In this document: piece after piece, positions 19,547 to 28,113 of the stretch
Layout of the letters: each line of letters starts with the position of its first letter
How positions within the stretch are numbered: the stretch's first letter is position 1
DNA from: Ahniella affigens
GTDB lineage: Bacteria; Pseudomonadota; Gammaproteobacteria; Xanthomonadales; Ahniellaceae
Assembly: GCF_003015185.1 (NCBI RefSeq)
Contig: NZ_CP027860.1
Location: 4,929,001-4,993,000 of the forward strand
Direction: 5' to 3'
Length of the DNA: 64,000 nt
The notes under the pieces: generated by a model
What the model was told of the DNA's origin: nothing
Seen by the model: the letters and a program-made list of their open reading frames with translations, nothing else
Databases searched by the model: none
Position numbers and translations under genes: made by a program

Positions 19547-20578
19547 TTACCCAGTTGGCCCTGATGGCGCGTCACTGGCGACGCCCGTCAGCCAGGAATC
19601 GAGCCGGCCGATGCGACGGTCGAGCCAGGCCACAATCTCGGCGTGCAATGCCGGGGGTGCGAGCTCCAGACTTTGGATACAGGCAAACGCGTAGCGGTCG
19701 GATCGATCCGCCTGTTGCAGCTTGCGGCGCAAACGCCAGGCCGCCTGTTCACTCGGTTTCAATTGCGCGGTCCGGAGACGATGATCGAACACCGCCTCGT
19801 AGCACCGCGCTTCCAGGTGCAAGGCCAACGCCTCGGCCTTGAATTGCGCGCCAGAGCGCAAGCGAAAACTGATGTTGTGCAAAAGGTGCTCGGGATGTGC
19901 GGCGAAAAAGCGTTCGAGCGTGCTGACGCGCTGGGGAAACGGCAAATGTTCCAGGCGCAGATAGCGGTCAACGTATCCAGCCAATTGGGCACTCAACTCC
20001 TGCGCGGCCAGATTCCGCACGCGCTGTTTGCCCGGGTCGCGCTGGATCATGCCGCGCAGTGCATTGAGCCAACGCTTGATCGGGCGATACTGCGACGGTG
20101 TCTGCCACGTGCCGCGCAGAACCACCTTGCCGTCGCGGAAGAAGTCTTCCGGCTGGATCGGCTGCAACAGCACGAAATCGTCGTTGAAGTACAAGAACTG
20201 CTCAGCGAGACCCGGCACGCGCCACAGCATGCTGATGATCGCGCGACTGTTGAACGTCGGCAGCACCGATTCGTAGCCGGCAAATATCTCGCGGTGATCC
20301 ACCACTCTGACCCGGTCCGCGTAGACGGTCCCCGCGAGGCGCGCCAGCAGCGGCGGCACCTGCTGATCGGTGACCACATGGATGGTCCGAATCCACGGTG
20401 CGAATCGAAAGATCGATGTCAGGCAGTATTCCAACTCGCCATCGTTGTTGAAGCGGGTCGGGTCCGCAGACACCGGCCGGCTTCCCCCCAACGCTTGCAA
20501 GTAGGCCTGCAGGCGTTGCTGATGACGCGGGTCTGCGCCGTCCACCCAGGTGATGACGGCGTCGATAGGATCAGCCAT
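19547..20578 (-). CDS. Stealth-type hexose-1-phosphate transferase
   Basis: This is a 343-residue protein of the Stealth family. Members transfer sugar-1-phosphate in capsular or exopolysaccharide synthesis and include human GNPTAB. Conserved region 1 is IDAVITWVDG at 5-14. Region 2 includes SRAIISMLWRVPGLAEQFLYFNDDF, with the NDD that likely binds metal, and the HNISFRLRSG region follows. The ATG at 20578 starts at the family N-terminus. It lies 4 bases after the DUF6587-like gene at the end of the feo operon and so may be co-transcribed with iron uptake genes, which is unexpected. No polysaccharide cluster is adjacent. Confidence 0.88.
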   Translation of the reverse strand: MADPIDAVITWVDGADPRHQQRLQAYLQALGGSRPVSADPTRFNNDGELEYCLTSIFRFAPWIRTIHVVTDQQVPPLLARLAGTVYADRVRVVDHREIFAGYESVLPTFNSRAIISMLWRVPGLAEQFLYFNDDFVLLQPIQPEDFFRDGKVVLRGTWQTPSQYRPIKRWLNALRGMIQRDPGKQRVRNLAAQELSAQLAGYVDRYLRLEHLPFPQRVSTLERFFAAHPEHLLHNISFRLRSGAQFKAEALALHLEARCYEAVFDHRLRTAQLKPSEQAAWRLRRKLQQADRSDRYAFACIQSLELAPPALHAEIVAWLDRRIGRLDSWLTGVASDAPSGPTG

Positions 20579-20582
20579 GGTT

Positions 20583-20846
20583 TCAGAGTGATTCGGCGCG
20601 GTCGTCTGGTTTACAGCCAGAACATGCTGCCCCGCAAGTGGTCGCGTTGGCGCCGGCCCTGTGCCTGGGTGCGAGACGCCGCCCCAGGCGCGCAAGCCCC
20701 GCGGCCCGCCCGGGTCGAAGCAACCAAAGCACGAGGTGGCGTTCTACCGTCATGGCGGTTTGTGGGGCCAGGCGATACCACGCGTAGAACGCCGACATGA
20801 GCACCAGGGCCACGACGATCCACGATTGCAGGTCGTTCTGGATCAT
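20583..20846 (-). CDS. Small membrane protein following feoB, DUF6587-like
   Basis: This 87-residue protein has one N-terminal transmembrane helix (IVVALVLMSAFYAWYRL). A basic middle and a short Cys motif near the end (TTCGAACSGCKP) follow. Small proteins of this layout follow feoB in many Xanthomonadales and other proteobacteria, where they take the place of FeoC. Its ATG overlaps the feoB stop (ATGA). A role as accessory or iron sensor for FeoB is inferred from position and cysteines, not shown. Confidence 0.72.
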   Translation of the reverse strand: MIQNDLQSWIVVALVLMSAFYAWYRLAPQTAMTVERHLVLWLLRPGRAAGLARLGRRLAPRHRAGANATTCGAACSGCKPDDRAESL

Positions 20847-22687
20847 GTCAGCAGCGCCGACGCGACTTGATAGGTCAGGAATGACGCGAAGTAAGCCAGC
20901 GCAAACAAATAGACAGTGGCCCAGAGTGGGTGTTTCCAGCCGCCGGTCTCACGGCGGATCACGGCAATGGTCGACAGACACATCGGCGCGTAGATGTACC
21001 AGACAAGCAACGACAGCCCCGTCGCAATCGACCACTGGCCGGCCACCATGCCGGTGAGCTGAGAGATGGCCTGCTCGTCGCTCGCGGCGGCAACGGCGTA
21101 CACCGTTGCGAGCGCCGAGACCGCCACTTCGCGGGCCGCGAGCCCGGGAATCAGCGCAATGCAAATCTGCCAATTGAAGCCGATCGGCGCGAAGAACCAC
21201 TGCAAGGCATGTCCGATCCGGCCGGCAAAACTGTAGTCGATCGCGGGACCCGTCGCGCCTTCAGGGGGAGCCGGAAAGCTGGCGAGGAACCAGAGCAACA
21301 CCGTCAGCGCCAGAATAATCGTCGTCACCCGCCGCAGGAACACCATCGCGCGTTCCCAGAGGCCGATGGCCACATCAAGCGGATTCGGCCACCGATAGGC
21401 CGGTAGTTCGAGCAGCAGGGTTTGCTCGCCGGCCTTCTTGTGCCAGCGCTTCATGATGAACGAGACCACCATCGCGCTGACGACGGCCGTTACATATAGG
21501 CCAAACAGCACGAGGCCCTGCAGGTTCAACCAGCCGCCAGCATATTCCTGACGCGGAATAAACGCGCCAATCAGAAGCGTATAGACCGGGAGTCGCGCCG
21601 AGCAGGTCATCAGCGGTGCAATCATGATTGTGACCAGCCGGTCGCGCGGATTCTGAATCGAGCGCGTGGCCATGATTCCGGGAATGGCGCACGCGAAGCT
21701 CGACAGCAACGGAATGAACGAGCGGCCCGTCAGGCCAGCGCCAGCCATCAGGCGATCAAGCAAAAACGCCGCCCGAGGCAAATAGCCCGATTCTTCGAGC
21801 AGCAGAATGAACAGAAAGAGGAGCAGGATCTGCGGCAGGAACTCGAGCACCGTACCGAGCCCCGCGAAGATGCCATCGGTGATCAGACTTTGGAGCGCCC
21901 CTGCCGGCAGCGTCTGCGCGAGCCAGTGACCCGCGGCCGCGGTGCCGCCGGCCAGCGCATCCTGCATGGGCCCAGCCCATGCAAACACCGCCTGGAACAT
22001 CAAGAACAGGACACCCGCGAGGATCGGCAGACCGAGCCAGGGATTCAGCAGGATACGATCTGCCCGTTCTTCAAAACTCGTCGAACGTTCCGGCTCGCGC
22101 ACCGCCAACCCCATTACCCGACGGGTCTCGGCATGCAGGTCGTCCGCCTTGGGCGGCGGCGTGGGGCTCCCCTCGAAGGCAGTCAGCGCAGCTTGCAGCG
22201 CATCGGCGCCGCCACGTCGAATGGCGACGGTTTCGACAACCGGAATACCGAGTTCACGTGCGAGTACGGCCGCATCGACCGCAATCCCGCGGCGCTTGGC
22301 CGCGTCGACCATATTGAGCGCCAGCAACATCGGCTGGCCCAGATTGCGCACTTCCAAAATAAACCGAAGGTGCAGGCGCAAATTGGTGGCGTCGGCAACG
22401 CAGACCAGCAAATCCGGCTTCTTCTCGCCAGGAAACTGGCCGCGACAGACGTCGAACGTGACCTGCTCGTCGGGGCTGGTGGCGGCGAAGCTGTACGCGC
22501 CCGGCAAGTCCAATAGGCGCACGGCGCGGCCGTTCGGCAGCTGGAATCGTCCTTCCTTGCGCTCAACCGTGACGCCTGCGTAGTTCGCCACCTTCTGGCG
22601 GCTGCCGGTCAAGCGATTGAACAACGCGGTCTTGCCGCAATTCGGGCTGCCCACCAGCGCCAGGTGCCACTCCGCAGCCATGCTCAT
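20843..22687 (-). CDS. feoB: Ferrous iron transporter FeoB
   Basis: FeoB is the inner-membrane Fe(II) permease with a cytoplasmic GTPase domain. In its 614 residues, G1 is GSPNCGKT (13-20), G3 is DLPG (60-63) and G4 is NMVD (125-128). The membrane part has the two gate regions, including PLLSSFACAIPGIMATRSI, RLPVYTLLIGAF and GLAAREVAVSALATVYAV. It is shorter than E. coli FeoB (773) but complete for the compact form. Its start overlaps the feoA stop by ATGA, and the DUF6587-like gene overlaps its stop, giving a tightly coupled operon. Confidence 0.96.
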   Translation of the reverse strand: MSMAAEWHLALVGSPNCGKTALFNRLTGSRQKVANYAGVTVERKEGRFQLPNGRAVRLLDLPGAYSFAATSPDEQVTFDVCRGQFPGEKKPDLLVCVADATNLRLHLRFILEVRNLGQPMLLALNMVDAAKRRGIAVDAAVLARELGIPVVETVAIRRGGADALQAALTAFEGSPTPPPKADDLHAETRRVMGLAVREPERSTSFEERADRILLNPWLGLPILAGVLFLMFQAVFAWAGPMQDALAGGTAAAGHWLAQTLPAGALQSLITDGIFAGLGTVLEFLPQILLLFLFILLLEESGYLPRAAFLLDRLMAGAGLTGRSFIPLLSSFACAIPGIMATRSIQNPRDRLVTIMIAPLMTCSARLPVYTLLIGAFIPRQEYAGGWLNLQGLVLFGLYVTAVVSAMVVSFIMKRWHKKAGEQTLLLELPAYRWPNPLDVAIGLWERAMVFLRRVTTIILALTVLLWFLASFPAPPEGATGPAIDYSFAGRIGHALQWFFAPIGFNWQICIALIPGLAAREVAVSALATVYAVAAASDEQAISQLTGMVAGQWSIATGLSLLVWYIYAPMCLSTIAVIRRETGGWKHPLWATVYLFALAYFASFLTYQVASALLT

Positions 22688-22923
22688 GACTGGGCCTCGA
22701 CTTGAACGCGTGCGGCCTCGCTACGGCGGAGCGCAAAGCGCGCCTGACCGATCTGCACGGCGATCGGGTCGCCGCCAAACGGACCAAACGCCACGATCCG
22801 CACCGATTCGCCTTGGACAAAACCAAGATCCCCCAAGCGACGGGCGATCGGATCGCCGTCTTCAGTCGAATGCACGGACACCACACGCGCTTTCTGACCA
22901 GAGTTCAATTGGGAGAGTTTCAA
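22684..22923 (-). CDS. feoA: Ferrous iron transport protein FeoA
   Basis: FeoA is a 79-residue SH3-like cytoplasmic protein needed for full FeoB activity. The sequence has the family layout: LSQLNSGQKARVVSV, ARRLGDLGFVQGESV, and a C-terminal IAVQIGQARFALRRSEA. The start codon is TTG at 22923 with GGAG 7 bases upstream; there is no ATG or GTG in frame before an upstream stop, so the TTG start is well supported. It is the first gene of the feo operon. Confidence 0.93.
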   Translation of the reverse strand: MKLSQLNSGQKARVVSVHSTEDGDPIARRLGDLGFVQGESVRIVAFGPFGGDPIAVQIGQARFALRRSEAARVQVEAQS

Positions 22924-23234
22924 ATCGGGCTCCAGGCTGAATGAGTGTTTGCAAAGCAGTCATCCTGAACGCGGTGCAAGCTGTCGCCCGGACACGGGGT
23001 TGGGCTCGTTTGCACCGAAACAATCACTCAGGTGACTGCTTCGCCGGCGCACCGTCCTTGATGCACCTGACCAGGCTGATTGTCGACCTGCGGGTCAACC
23101 GCAAACAGACGCACAGGCACCGACAAGCCTCCAACTATGGGGACTTTATTCGCCTGAATCAATCACTTGAGGCACTAATCCAAGACTGGATCGACGTGCG
23201 ACCCAGCGCTTCCAGCAGTCGGCCCATCTGGAAA
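22924..23234. other. Gene-free leader region upstream of feoA
   Basis: No credible gene was found. If transcription starts near the 23235 palindrome, the feoA message would have an unusually long leader of about 300 bases. A plus-strand frame at 22941-23243 lacks a ribosome site and family features. Confidence 0.45.
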
Positions 23235-23249
23235 TGCGAATAATTCGCA
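23235..23249. promoter_or_regulatory. Fur-box-like 7-1-7 palindrome
   Basis: TGCGAATAATTCGCA is a perfect 7-1-7 inverted repeat. It agrees with the Fur consensus TGATAATNATTATCA at the outer TG/CA and the inner AAT/ATT. It lies 312 bases upstream of feoA and 21 bases past the end of the neighbouring minus-strand gene. Iron control is plausible but the distance is unusual. Confidence 0.45.
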
Positions 23250-23269
23250 AGTATACGCCGAATTTCGGG

Positions 23270-23884
23270 TCAGCGCTTCAGGGGCAGAATCTTGACGGTC
23301 GCCCATTTATCGGGCGTTGACTGATCGGCATCGGGAAACCGAATCTGCGCCCGCTTGCTACCCACCCCACTGATCTGCAACAGGAATCGCCACTCGCCAA
23401 AGCCGAACTGGCGCGTATCAAGCTGGATCTCGCGCTGATTGACGGTGCTGAACAGCGGCCGCCTAAGATTGCCGCGCACCACCATGCCCTGGATGGGAAT
23501 GGGCGGGGCGTACCAACCGTCATTGCGGCCCCATTCGATGTCGTCCGACCAACCGATCGTGCGACGTTCGGCCTGCCCTACTTGCGCCGAGCTGTGCAGC
23601 CGCAGGCTGCGTGCCAAAGCCGGCGTCGTAATGAACAAATCAACGCTCGGCAGACCCGCCTCGGCCAACTCCACGCAGATGGTCACGAACTGCCCGTCGA
23701 AGGCCACCTTCATCTGCATCTCGCCTTGATTGACGACAGTCGGCGGGATGTCTTTCCAGAACGACTCCTTGCATTGCCCATCGAGCAGCGGCGCCGTGTC
23801 GATGTTTTTGGCAAAGACGAGGGAATCGGCGGCCATGGCTGTCGGTGCCACCAAGCCAGCCAGCCACAGAATCGCCAATGCCAT
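23270..23884 (-). CDS. Secreted protein of unknown function
   Basis: This is a 204-residue exported protein. The ATG at 23884 begins a signal peptide (MALAILWLAGLVAPTAMAAD) cut after MAA or AMA. The frame is open for 66 codons upstream, but those residues are basic and low in complexity. The mature part (DTAPLLDGQCKESFWKDIPP, then VAFDGQFVTICVELAEA) has the feel of a beta-sandwich sugar- or ligand-binding domain of the CBM9/DOMON kind; I would not claim it. The next gene upstream on the same strand ends about 200 bases away. Confidence 0.7.
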   Translation of the reverse strand: MALAILWLAGLVAPTAMAADSLVFAKNIDTAPLLDGQCKESFWKDIPPTVVNQGEMQMKVAFDGQFVTICVELAEAGLPSVDLFITTPALARSLRLHSSAQVGQAERRTIGWSDDIEWGRNDGWYAPPIPIQGMVVRGNLRRPLFSTVNQREIQLDTRQFGFGEWRFLLQISGVGSKRAQIRFPDADQSTPDKWATVKILPLKR

Positions 23885-24091
23885 GGCGCGCCAGGGCTGC
23901 GAGACGCCAAGCCACCACCCACTGGCACCAGATCGCGGCGCACCCGACTGCCGCGCAGCCGACCGCGACCGTCCGCACACCTCGGCAGGCGAGGTGAGCA
24001 GGCGGCTTAGGTCTAGGGAATCAGTCCACATCGTCTGGGCATTGTGACCCGAGCACGGGTCACTGCGCGTGGCAAAGGTCACGCCGTGACC

Positions 24092-25102
24092 TTATTCAAA
24101 CGGCACTAAAATCTGTGTCTGGAGCTGCTCGACCGGGGTATTCGCCGGATCGCTGACATAAATTTCGTAGCGGCTGCCCACTTCGGTCAGTTTGTGCACG
24201 GCCAGATACGCCTCGGCAAGCGCATGCGTTTTGGCGAGATCGTCATAGCTGCCGACGTGCTCAAAGCGCAGCGCCTTGCCGCCAAATGACTGTGTCGCGA
24301 CGATCCGGCCGGTCGGGGCGGCGTCGTTTTGGATTGCCGGAATCGAGGCCTCGAAACGCCAAGTATCGCCACTGTGACCGAGGATCTTGGTATAAACCGG
24401 ACCCGCTTGCTGAATCCCATTCGCAGCCATGAAGGTCAGGATTTCGCCGTATGCAGCGGTAAGCACTTCGGTACTGCTCGCTGCATCGACACCCGCTTCC
24501 GCGGCGATGGCGTAGGCCGGCAGCGGGCTCAGATCAACCGTTTCGACCGTCGCTTTGGACACGTCGACATTGGGCAGCGCCTCCGCCACTTGCTTCAGCT
24601 TGGCCAAGCCCTTCTCATAGTCGGGTGCGACCATGCTGGGAATCAGAAGCCCGAACCAGCGCTCCACAATGCCGTGCAGGTCGGACTTGAAGCCCCAATT
24701 GACCTTGGTGCCCGCTCCTTCCGCACTGAGCTGAACATACGAATTCGCCTGGCCTTGGTCACCAAAGTCCAGCGCGGTCTCGACCCGCTGATTCGGGGTC
24801 AGGGCCGTGATGGTCTGCGAGCCCTTACCCACGCTCGGATCATTGCTGGACCAAGCAAATTTGCTGCCGACCGCATTGGTCGGGCTGCTGAGCTCGTACG
24901 TCGTCGCCGGATCCAATTCTGCCCACGGCGACCACTCGTTGAAGCGTCGATAGTCCGACACGAGTGGATAAACCACCGAAGCCGGTCGATCGATGACGAT
25001 CGAGCGCTCCATCGACACCGAGCTCGCCAGCAGGAAACTGCCCGCAACCACAACCACTGCGAGACCCAACAACCCGATCACCAAGAACTTGAGCAACTTC
25101 AT
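24092..25102 (-). CDS. SRPBCC (START-like) plus GyrI-like effector-binding membrane protein
   Basis: This is a 336-residue two-domain protein. The ATG at 25102 has Shine-Dalgarno GGAGGA; an upstream start would add 12 residues. An N-terminal hydrophobic anchor (LLKFLVIGLLGLAVVVVAGS) is followed by a polyketide-cyclase/SRPBCC domain (RSIVIDRPASVVYPLVSDYR, NEWSPWAELDP, VNWGFKSDLHG, to about 175). An AraC-type GyrI-like small-molecule binding domain runs to the C-terminus. Such proteins are annotated as effector binding or toxin-response factors; the ligand is unknown. It is divergent from the acyltransferase gene with 127 bases between starts. Confidence 0.85.
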   Translation of the reverse strand: MKLLKFLVIGLLGLAVVVVAGSFLLASSVSMERSIVIDRPASVVYPLVSDYRRFNEWSPWAELDPATTYELSSPTNAVGSKFAWSSNDPSVGKGSQTITALTPNQRVETALDFGDQGQANSYVQLSAEGAGTKVNWGFKSDLHGIVERWFGLLIPSMVAPDYEKGLAKLKQVAEALPNVDVSKATVETVDLSPLPAYAIAAEAGVDAASSTEVLTAAYGEILTFMAANGIQQAGPVYTKILGHSGDTWRFEASIPAIQNDAAPTGRIVATQSFGGKALRFEHVGSYDDLAKTHALAEAYLAVHKLTEVGSRYEIYVSDPANTPVEQLQTQILVPFE

Positions 25103-25229
25103 GAATTCCTCCCGGAGCATTCGCAAAAAGGGCGGCAACCTGGGGCAGGTCCGCCAGGCCGTCCTCTCTTATGCCGAATTTCACGCTGGTTTTCAAATTC
25201 GAGCCAAGTTGAGTACAGTCGGGCAGCTC

Positions 25230-26081
25230 ATGTCCGACCTGCCACCCGATTTCAGCCACTCCCCGATCCGGCGCTTTGTGCGCTACGGGTATCGGCTGCC
25301 CATGCTGATCTGGCACCTGTTCGTGCACCTGCCGGTCGTGCTGTTTCTGATCAGCCCGATTGGCGCCAGCATGCGGACGGCGTCCGGCGAACGGCTGGAC
25401 CACCGCGCCATCCGCTGGTGGCAGGGCAATCTGATGCGCGTGTTCGGATTTCGGCCGCGCCGGATTGGCGAACCACGCGGGGGCACCACATTCTTCGTTG
25501 CGAATCACTGCTCCTGGCTGGACATCACGCTGTTGCACAGCCAGCGTGCGGTCAGCTTTGTCGCCAAGGCCGAGATTGCCCGCTGGCCGGTGGTGGGCTG
25601 GCTCGCCAGCCGCGCCGGCACGATCTACCACCAACGCGGCAGTAATTCGTCCTTTGCGCGGGTGGCGGAGTTGATGGTTGTACGACTGCAGGAAGGCGCC
25701 GATGTCGGCGTGTTTCCAGAAGGCGGCACCGGCGCGGTCGATCATGTTCGCACCTTCCACGCCCGCATTTTCCAGACGTGCTACGACGCCGACGTGCCAG
25801 CACAGCCGGTGGCGCTTCGCTATGCGCGGGGCGCCGAACCGGCGCGCGAAGTGGCGTTCCGGGACAACGAGAGCTTCTTCGCGAACTTCTGGCGCTTGCT
25901 TGGCAATCCCGGCTGCGAGGCCGAGGTGCATTTTCTGCCCATCATCGCGCCGAACCCGGAAGGTCGGCGCAAGATGTCGGACCAGGCGCGTCGCCAGATC
26001 ATTGCAGCGCTGGCGTTTGCCACGCCGGATGCCGCGGGCGAAGCGGCCAGCGATGAACTGGACCCGTTGCTCGAAAAATGA
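25230..26081 (+). CDS. 1-acylglycerol-3-phosphate O-acyltransferase-like (PlsC family)
   Basis: This 283-residue membrane-associated acyltransferase has a hydrophobic anchor at about 22-45 (LPMLIWHLFVHLPVVLFLIS). The catalytic H93-CSWL-D98 (HX4D) motif and the substrate-binding F162-PEGG motif follow, with KAEIARWPVVGWLA between them. The reaction expected is transfer of an acyl group to lysophosphatidic acid or a lyso- or amino-lipid. The Glu-Gly-Gly context fits the family. It overlaps the downstream alpha/beta-hydrolase by ATGA, which suggests joint lipid metabolism. It is probably a secondary PlsC homologue and not the main one. Confidence 0.9.
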   Translation: MSDLPPDFSHSPIRRFVRYGYRLPMLIWHLFVHLPVVLFLISPIGASMRTASGERLDHRAIRWWQGNLMRVFGFRPRRIGEPRGGTTFFVANHCSWLDITLLHSQRAVSFVAKAEIARWPVVGWLASRAGTIYHQRGSNSSFARVAELMVVRLQEGADVGVFPEGGTGAVDHVRTFHARIFQTCYDADVPAQPVALRYARGAEPAREVAFRDNESFFANFWRLLGNPGCEAEVHFLPIIAPNPEGRRKMSDQARRQIIAALAFATPDAAGEAASDELDPLLEK

Positions 26082-27094
26082 CGCGCCCCAATTCCGAGCC
26101 AGAACGCTTTGCGCCGAAGGGCTGGTTGCGCAACCCGCATGTGCAGTCGGTACTCGCATCGAGCGGGCTCAGACGATTCGTGTTTCGGGATCGCATCAGC
26201 CCTCTGCTCGCGTCGTCGAAGGAAGAAATGCTCGACGTGGGCGAGGCCAAGCTTGTCGCGTATCTGAATCTGCCGGCGCAGGCGCCGCGAGCGCTCGTCG
26301 TGCTGATTCACGGCTGGGAAGGCAGCGTCCACTCCACGTATATGCTCTGCCTGGGCTCGTGGCTGCTGGCGCGGGGCTTTGCGGTCTATCGCCTCAATCT
26401 GCGTGATCATGGTGATACGCATCATCTGAACGAAGGCATCTTCCATTCGAACCGCCTGAACGAAGTGGTGCAGGCGGTCAAGCTGATGGGGCAACGATTT
26501 CCGAATCTGCCCTTGGTGATGGGTGGCTACTCGCTGGGTGGCAATTTTGCGCTGCGTGTCGCGCGCGCGGCGCCAGAAGCGGGCATTCCGGTTGACTATG
26601 TGTTCGCAGTCTGTCCGGCGATTCATCCGCCGCACGTGCTCACGGCACTCGAATCCGGGCCCAGCATTTACCATGACTACTTCATGCGCAAATGGCGGCA
26701 GTCGCTGATGCTGAAGCAGCGCCACTTTCCCGAAGCCTACGACTTTGGCTGGGCCATCAAGTCGGACATGCGCCATCTCACGACCGGCCTCGTGCAGCGC
26801 TACACCGACTATCAGAGTCTCGACGAATACCTGAACGCGTACTCGATTGCGGATGACCGCCTGGCGGGGATCCAGGCCGACGGTGTCATTCTGACCAGCG
26901 AGGACGATCCGGTTTGTCCGGTCGCCGATTTCCGAAACCTGAAACTGCCCGCACAGCTCGAGTTGTTCATCGAGCGCTACGGCGGTCATTGTGGCTTTGT
27001 CCGTGACTTCAGCCTGGATAGCTATGCCGAGCGCTTCATCTCGCTGCGGCTGAAGGCGCGCTATCCGAGCCTGGGCGACGCCAGCCCACGCTGA
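26078..27094 (+). CDS. YheT-family alpha/beta hydrolase
   Basis: This 338-residue hydrolase resembles the YheT/ABHD group. The N-terminal GWLRNPHVQSVLAS motif is typical of this group. The oxyanion HGW is at 78-80 and the nucleophile elbow is GGYSLGG with Ser152. The acid lies in EDDPVCP and the His in YGGHCGFV. Substrates are likely lipid esters. Translation is coupled to the preceding acyltransferase through the ATGA overlap. No signal peptide is visible. Confidence 0.9.
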   Translation: MTRPNSEPERFAPKGWLRNPHVQSVLASSGLRRFVFRDRISPLLASSKEEMLDVGEAKLVAYLNLPAQAPRALVVLIHGWEGSVHSTYMLCLGSWLLARGFAVYRLNLRDHGDTHHLNEGIFHSNRLNEVVQAVKLMGQRFPNLPLVMGGYSLGGNFALRVARAAPEAGIPVDYVFAVCPAIHPPHVLTALESGPSIYHDYFMRKWRQSLMLKQRHFPEAYDFGWAIKSDMRHLTTGLVQRYTDYQSLDEYLNAYSIADDRLAGIQADGVILTSEDDPVCPVADFRNLKLPAQLELFIERYGGHCGFVRDFSLDSYAERFISLRLKARYPSLGDASPR

Positions 27095-27168
27095 GTCACG
27101 TCCGTTTGCCACGAAAATCGTTGGTATTGCGCGGGAGCGTTGCTCCGACCGCAGCCTAAAGTGCTGCC

Positions 27169-28113
27169 ATGGACAAAACCTGGACCCTGATCTGCTGTCT
27201 GCTCGCTGCCAGCTTGGCGCATGCCGGGCCCGGTGCGCGTGTGCACGAGCAGGGGTGGTTTTATTACGAACCGCTCCCGCAGCCCAAGCCACCTACCCCA
27301 CTCAAGCCACCCGTCGCGGTGCCCGGAGGCAGGGTCACCACGACCGTCCCGCTTGGTTCGGCCTGGCTCCGCAAGAACCTGCCGCTGTACCTGGATCGCG
27401 CAATGGATCAACCCACACTGGCGAATGTGCGGCGCTATCGTTACCTGGAGCGGCTTGCCATGGATCGCAGCAGCGCTTACAGCGATGCGAGCGCCCGGTT
27501 GACGATGCTGGACCCGCTGCTGGATGAGCAGTCGGTCAGCCCGATCACCGCACTCGCGAAAGCAACCCGGCATCGCGAACAAAGCGCGCGTCAGCAACAG
27601 GTGCTCGGCCAAGTGGCCCGTGATGCGGGGCTTTGGTTCTTTTTTCGCTCCGACTGTCCGTATTGCCACGCGCAGACGAATGCGCTGCAAACCCTGTCGC
27701 GACTCTACGGCTTCAGCATTCTGCCGATCTCGTTGGATCATCGACCCTTGCCATCGGGCGCGTTTTCCGAATTCGTGCCTGATCAAGGTCAGGCCGCCAA
27801 GCTCAATGTCAGCGTCACCCCGAGTCTCTTTCTCGTGCATCGCGACGGCCGTGTGTTGCCGCTGGCGAGCGGACTCCAGACGCAGGATCAGTTGGTCGAC
27901 CGAATTCTGGAACTCGGGCACACCCTGGGTTGGATCGCCGCCGCCGACTACGACGCCTTGCGCGCGCTGCAGAACACGGCGCTCGACGATCTCGCAGCAG
28001 GACTTGGACCAGCAGAAGACCCGGACCAACTGATCGACGCACTGATCGAGCAAGGCGCCGATCGGATTGGGCGCGGCACCCCGATTTCCCCCATCACGAA
28101 GGAGACGCCCTGA
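27169..28113 (+). CDS. traF: Conjugative pilus assembly protein TraF (thioredoxin-like)
   Basis: This 314-residue periplasmic protein has a signal peptide ending AHA near 19, a Pro-rich linker and a helical middle (LPLYLDRAMDQPTLANVRRY). A thioredoxin fold carries the redox motif C163-PYC166 in WFFFRSDCPYCHAQT. The cis-Pro loop follows (VSVTPSLFLVHRDG). In F-type type IV secretion TraF acts with TraH and others in pilus assembly and disulfide handling. Many F-family TraF proteins lack the CXXC, so this resembles the TrbB/TraF redox-active form. Its stop overlaps the traH start (TGATG). Upstream is an unrelated hydrolase, not traN or trbC. Confidence 0.88.
   Translation: MDKTWTLICCLLAASLAHAGPGARVHEQGWFYYEPLPQPKPPTPLKPPVAVPGGRVTTTVPLGSAWLRKNLPLYLDRAMDQPTLANVRRYRYLERLAMDRSSAYSDASARLTMLDPLLDEQSVSPITALAKATRHREQSARQQQVLGQVARDAGLWFFFRSDCPYCHAQTNALQTLSRLYGFSILPISLDHRPLPSGAFSEFVPDQGQAAKLNVSVTPSLFLVHRDGRVLPLASGLQTQDQLVDRILELGHTLGWIAAADYDALRALQNTALDDLAAGLGPAEDPDQLIDALIEQGADRIGRGTPISPITKETP

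Noticed and set aside
22941-23243. Possible 100-codon gene upstream of feoA
   Set aside because: No ribosome site, no family features, and it runs opposite the probable feo leader.
25820-27292. Minus-strand frame of 490 codons
   Set aside because: It is antisense to the PlsC-like and YheT-like genes, both of which have complete active sites.
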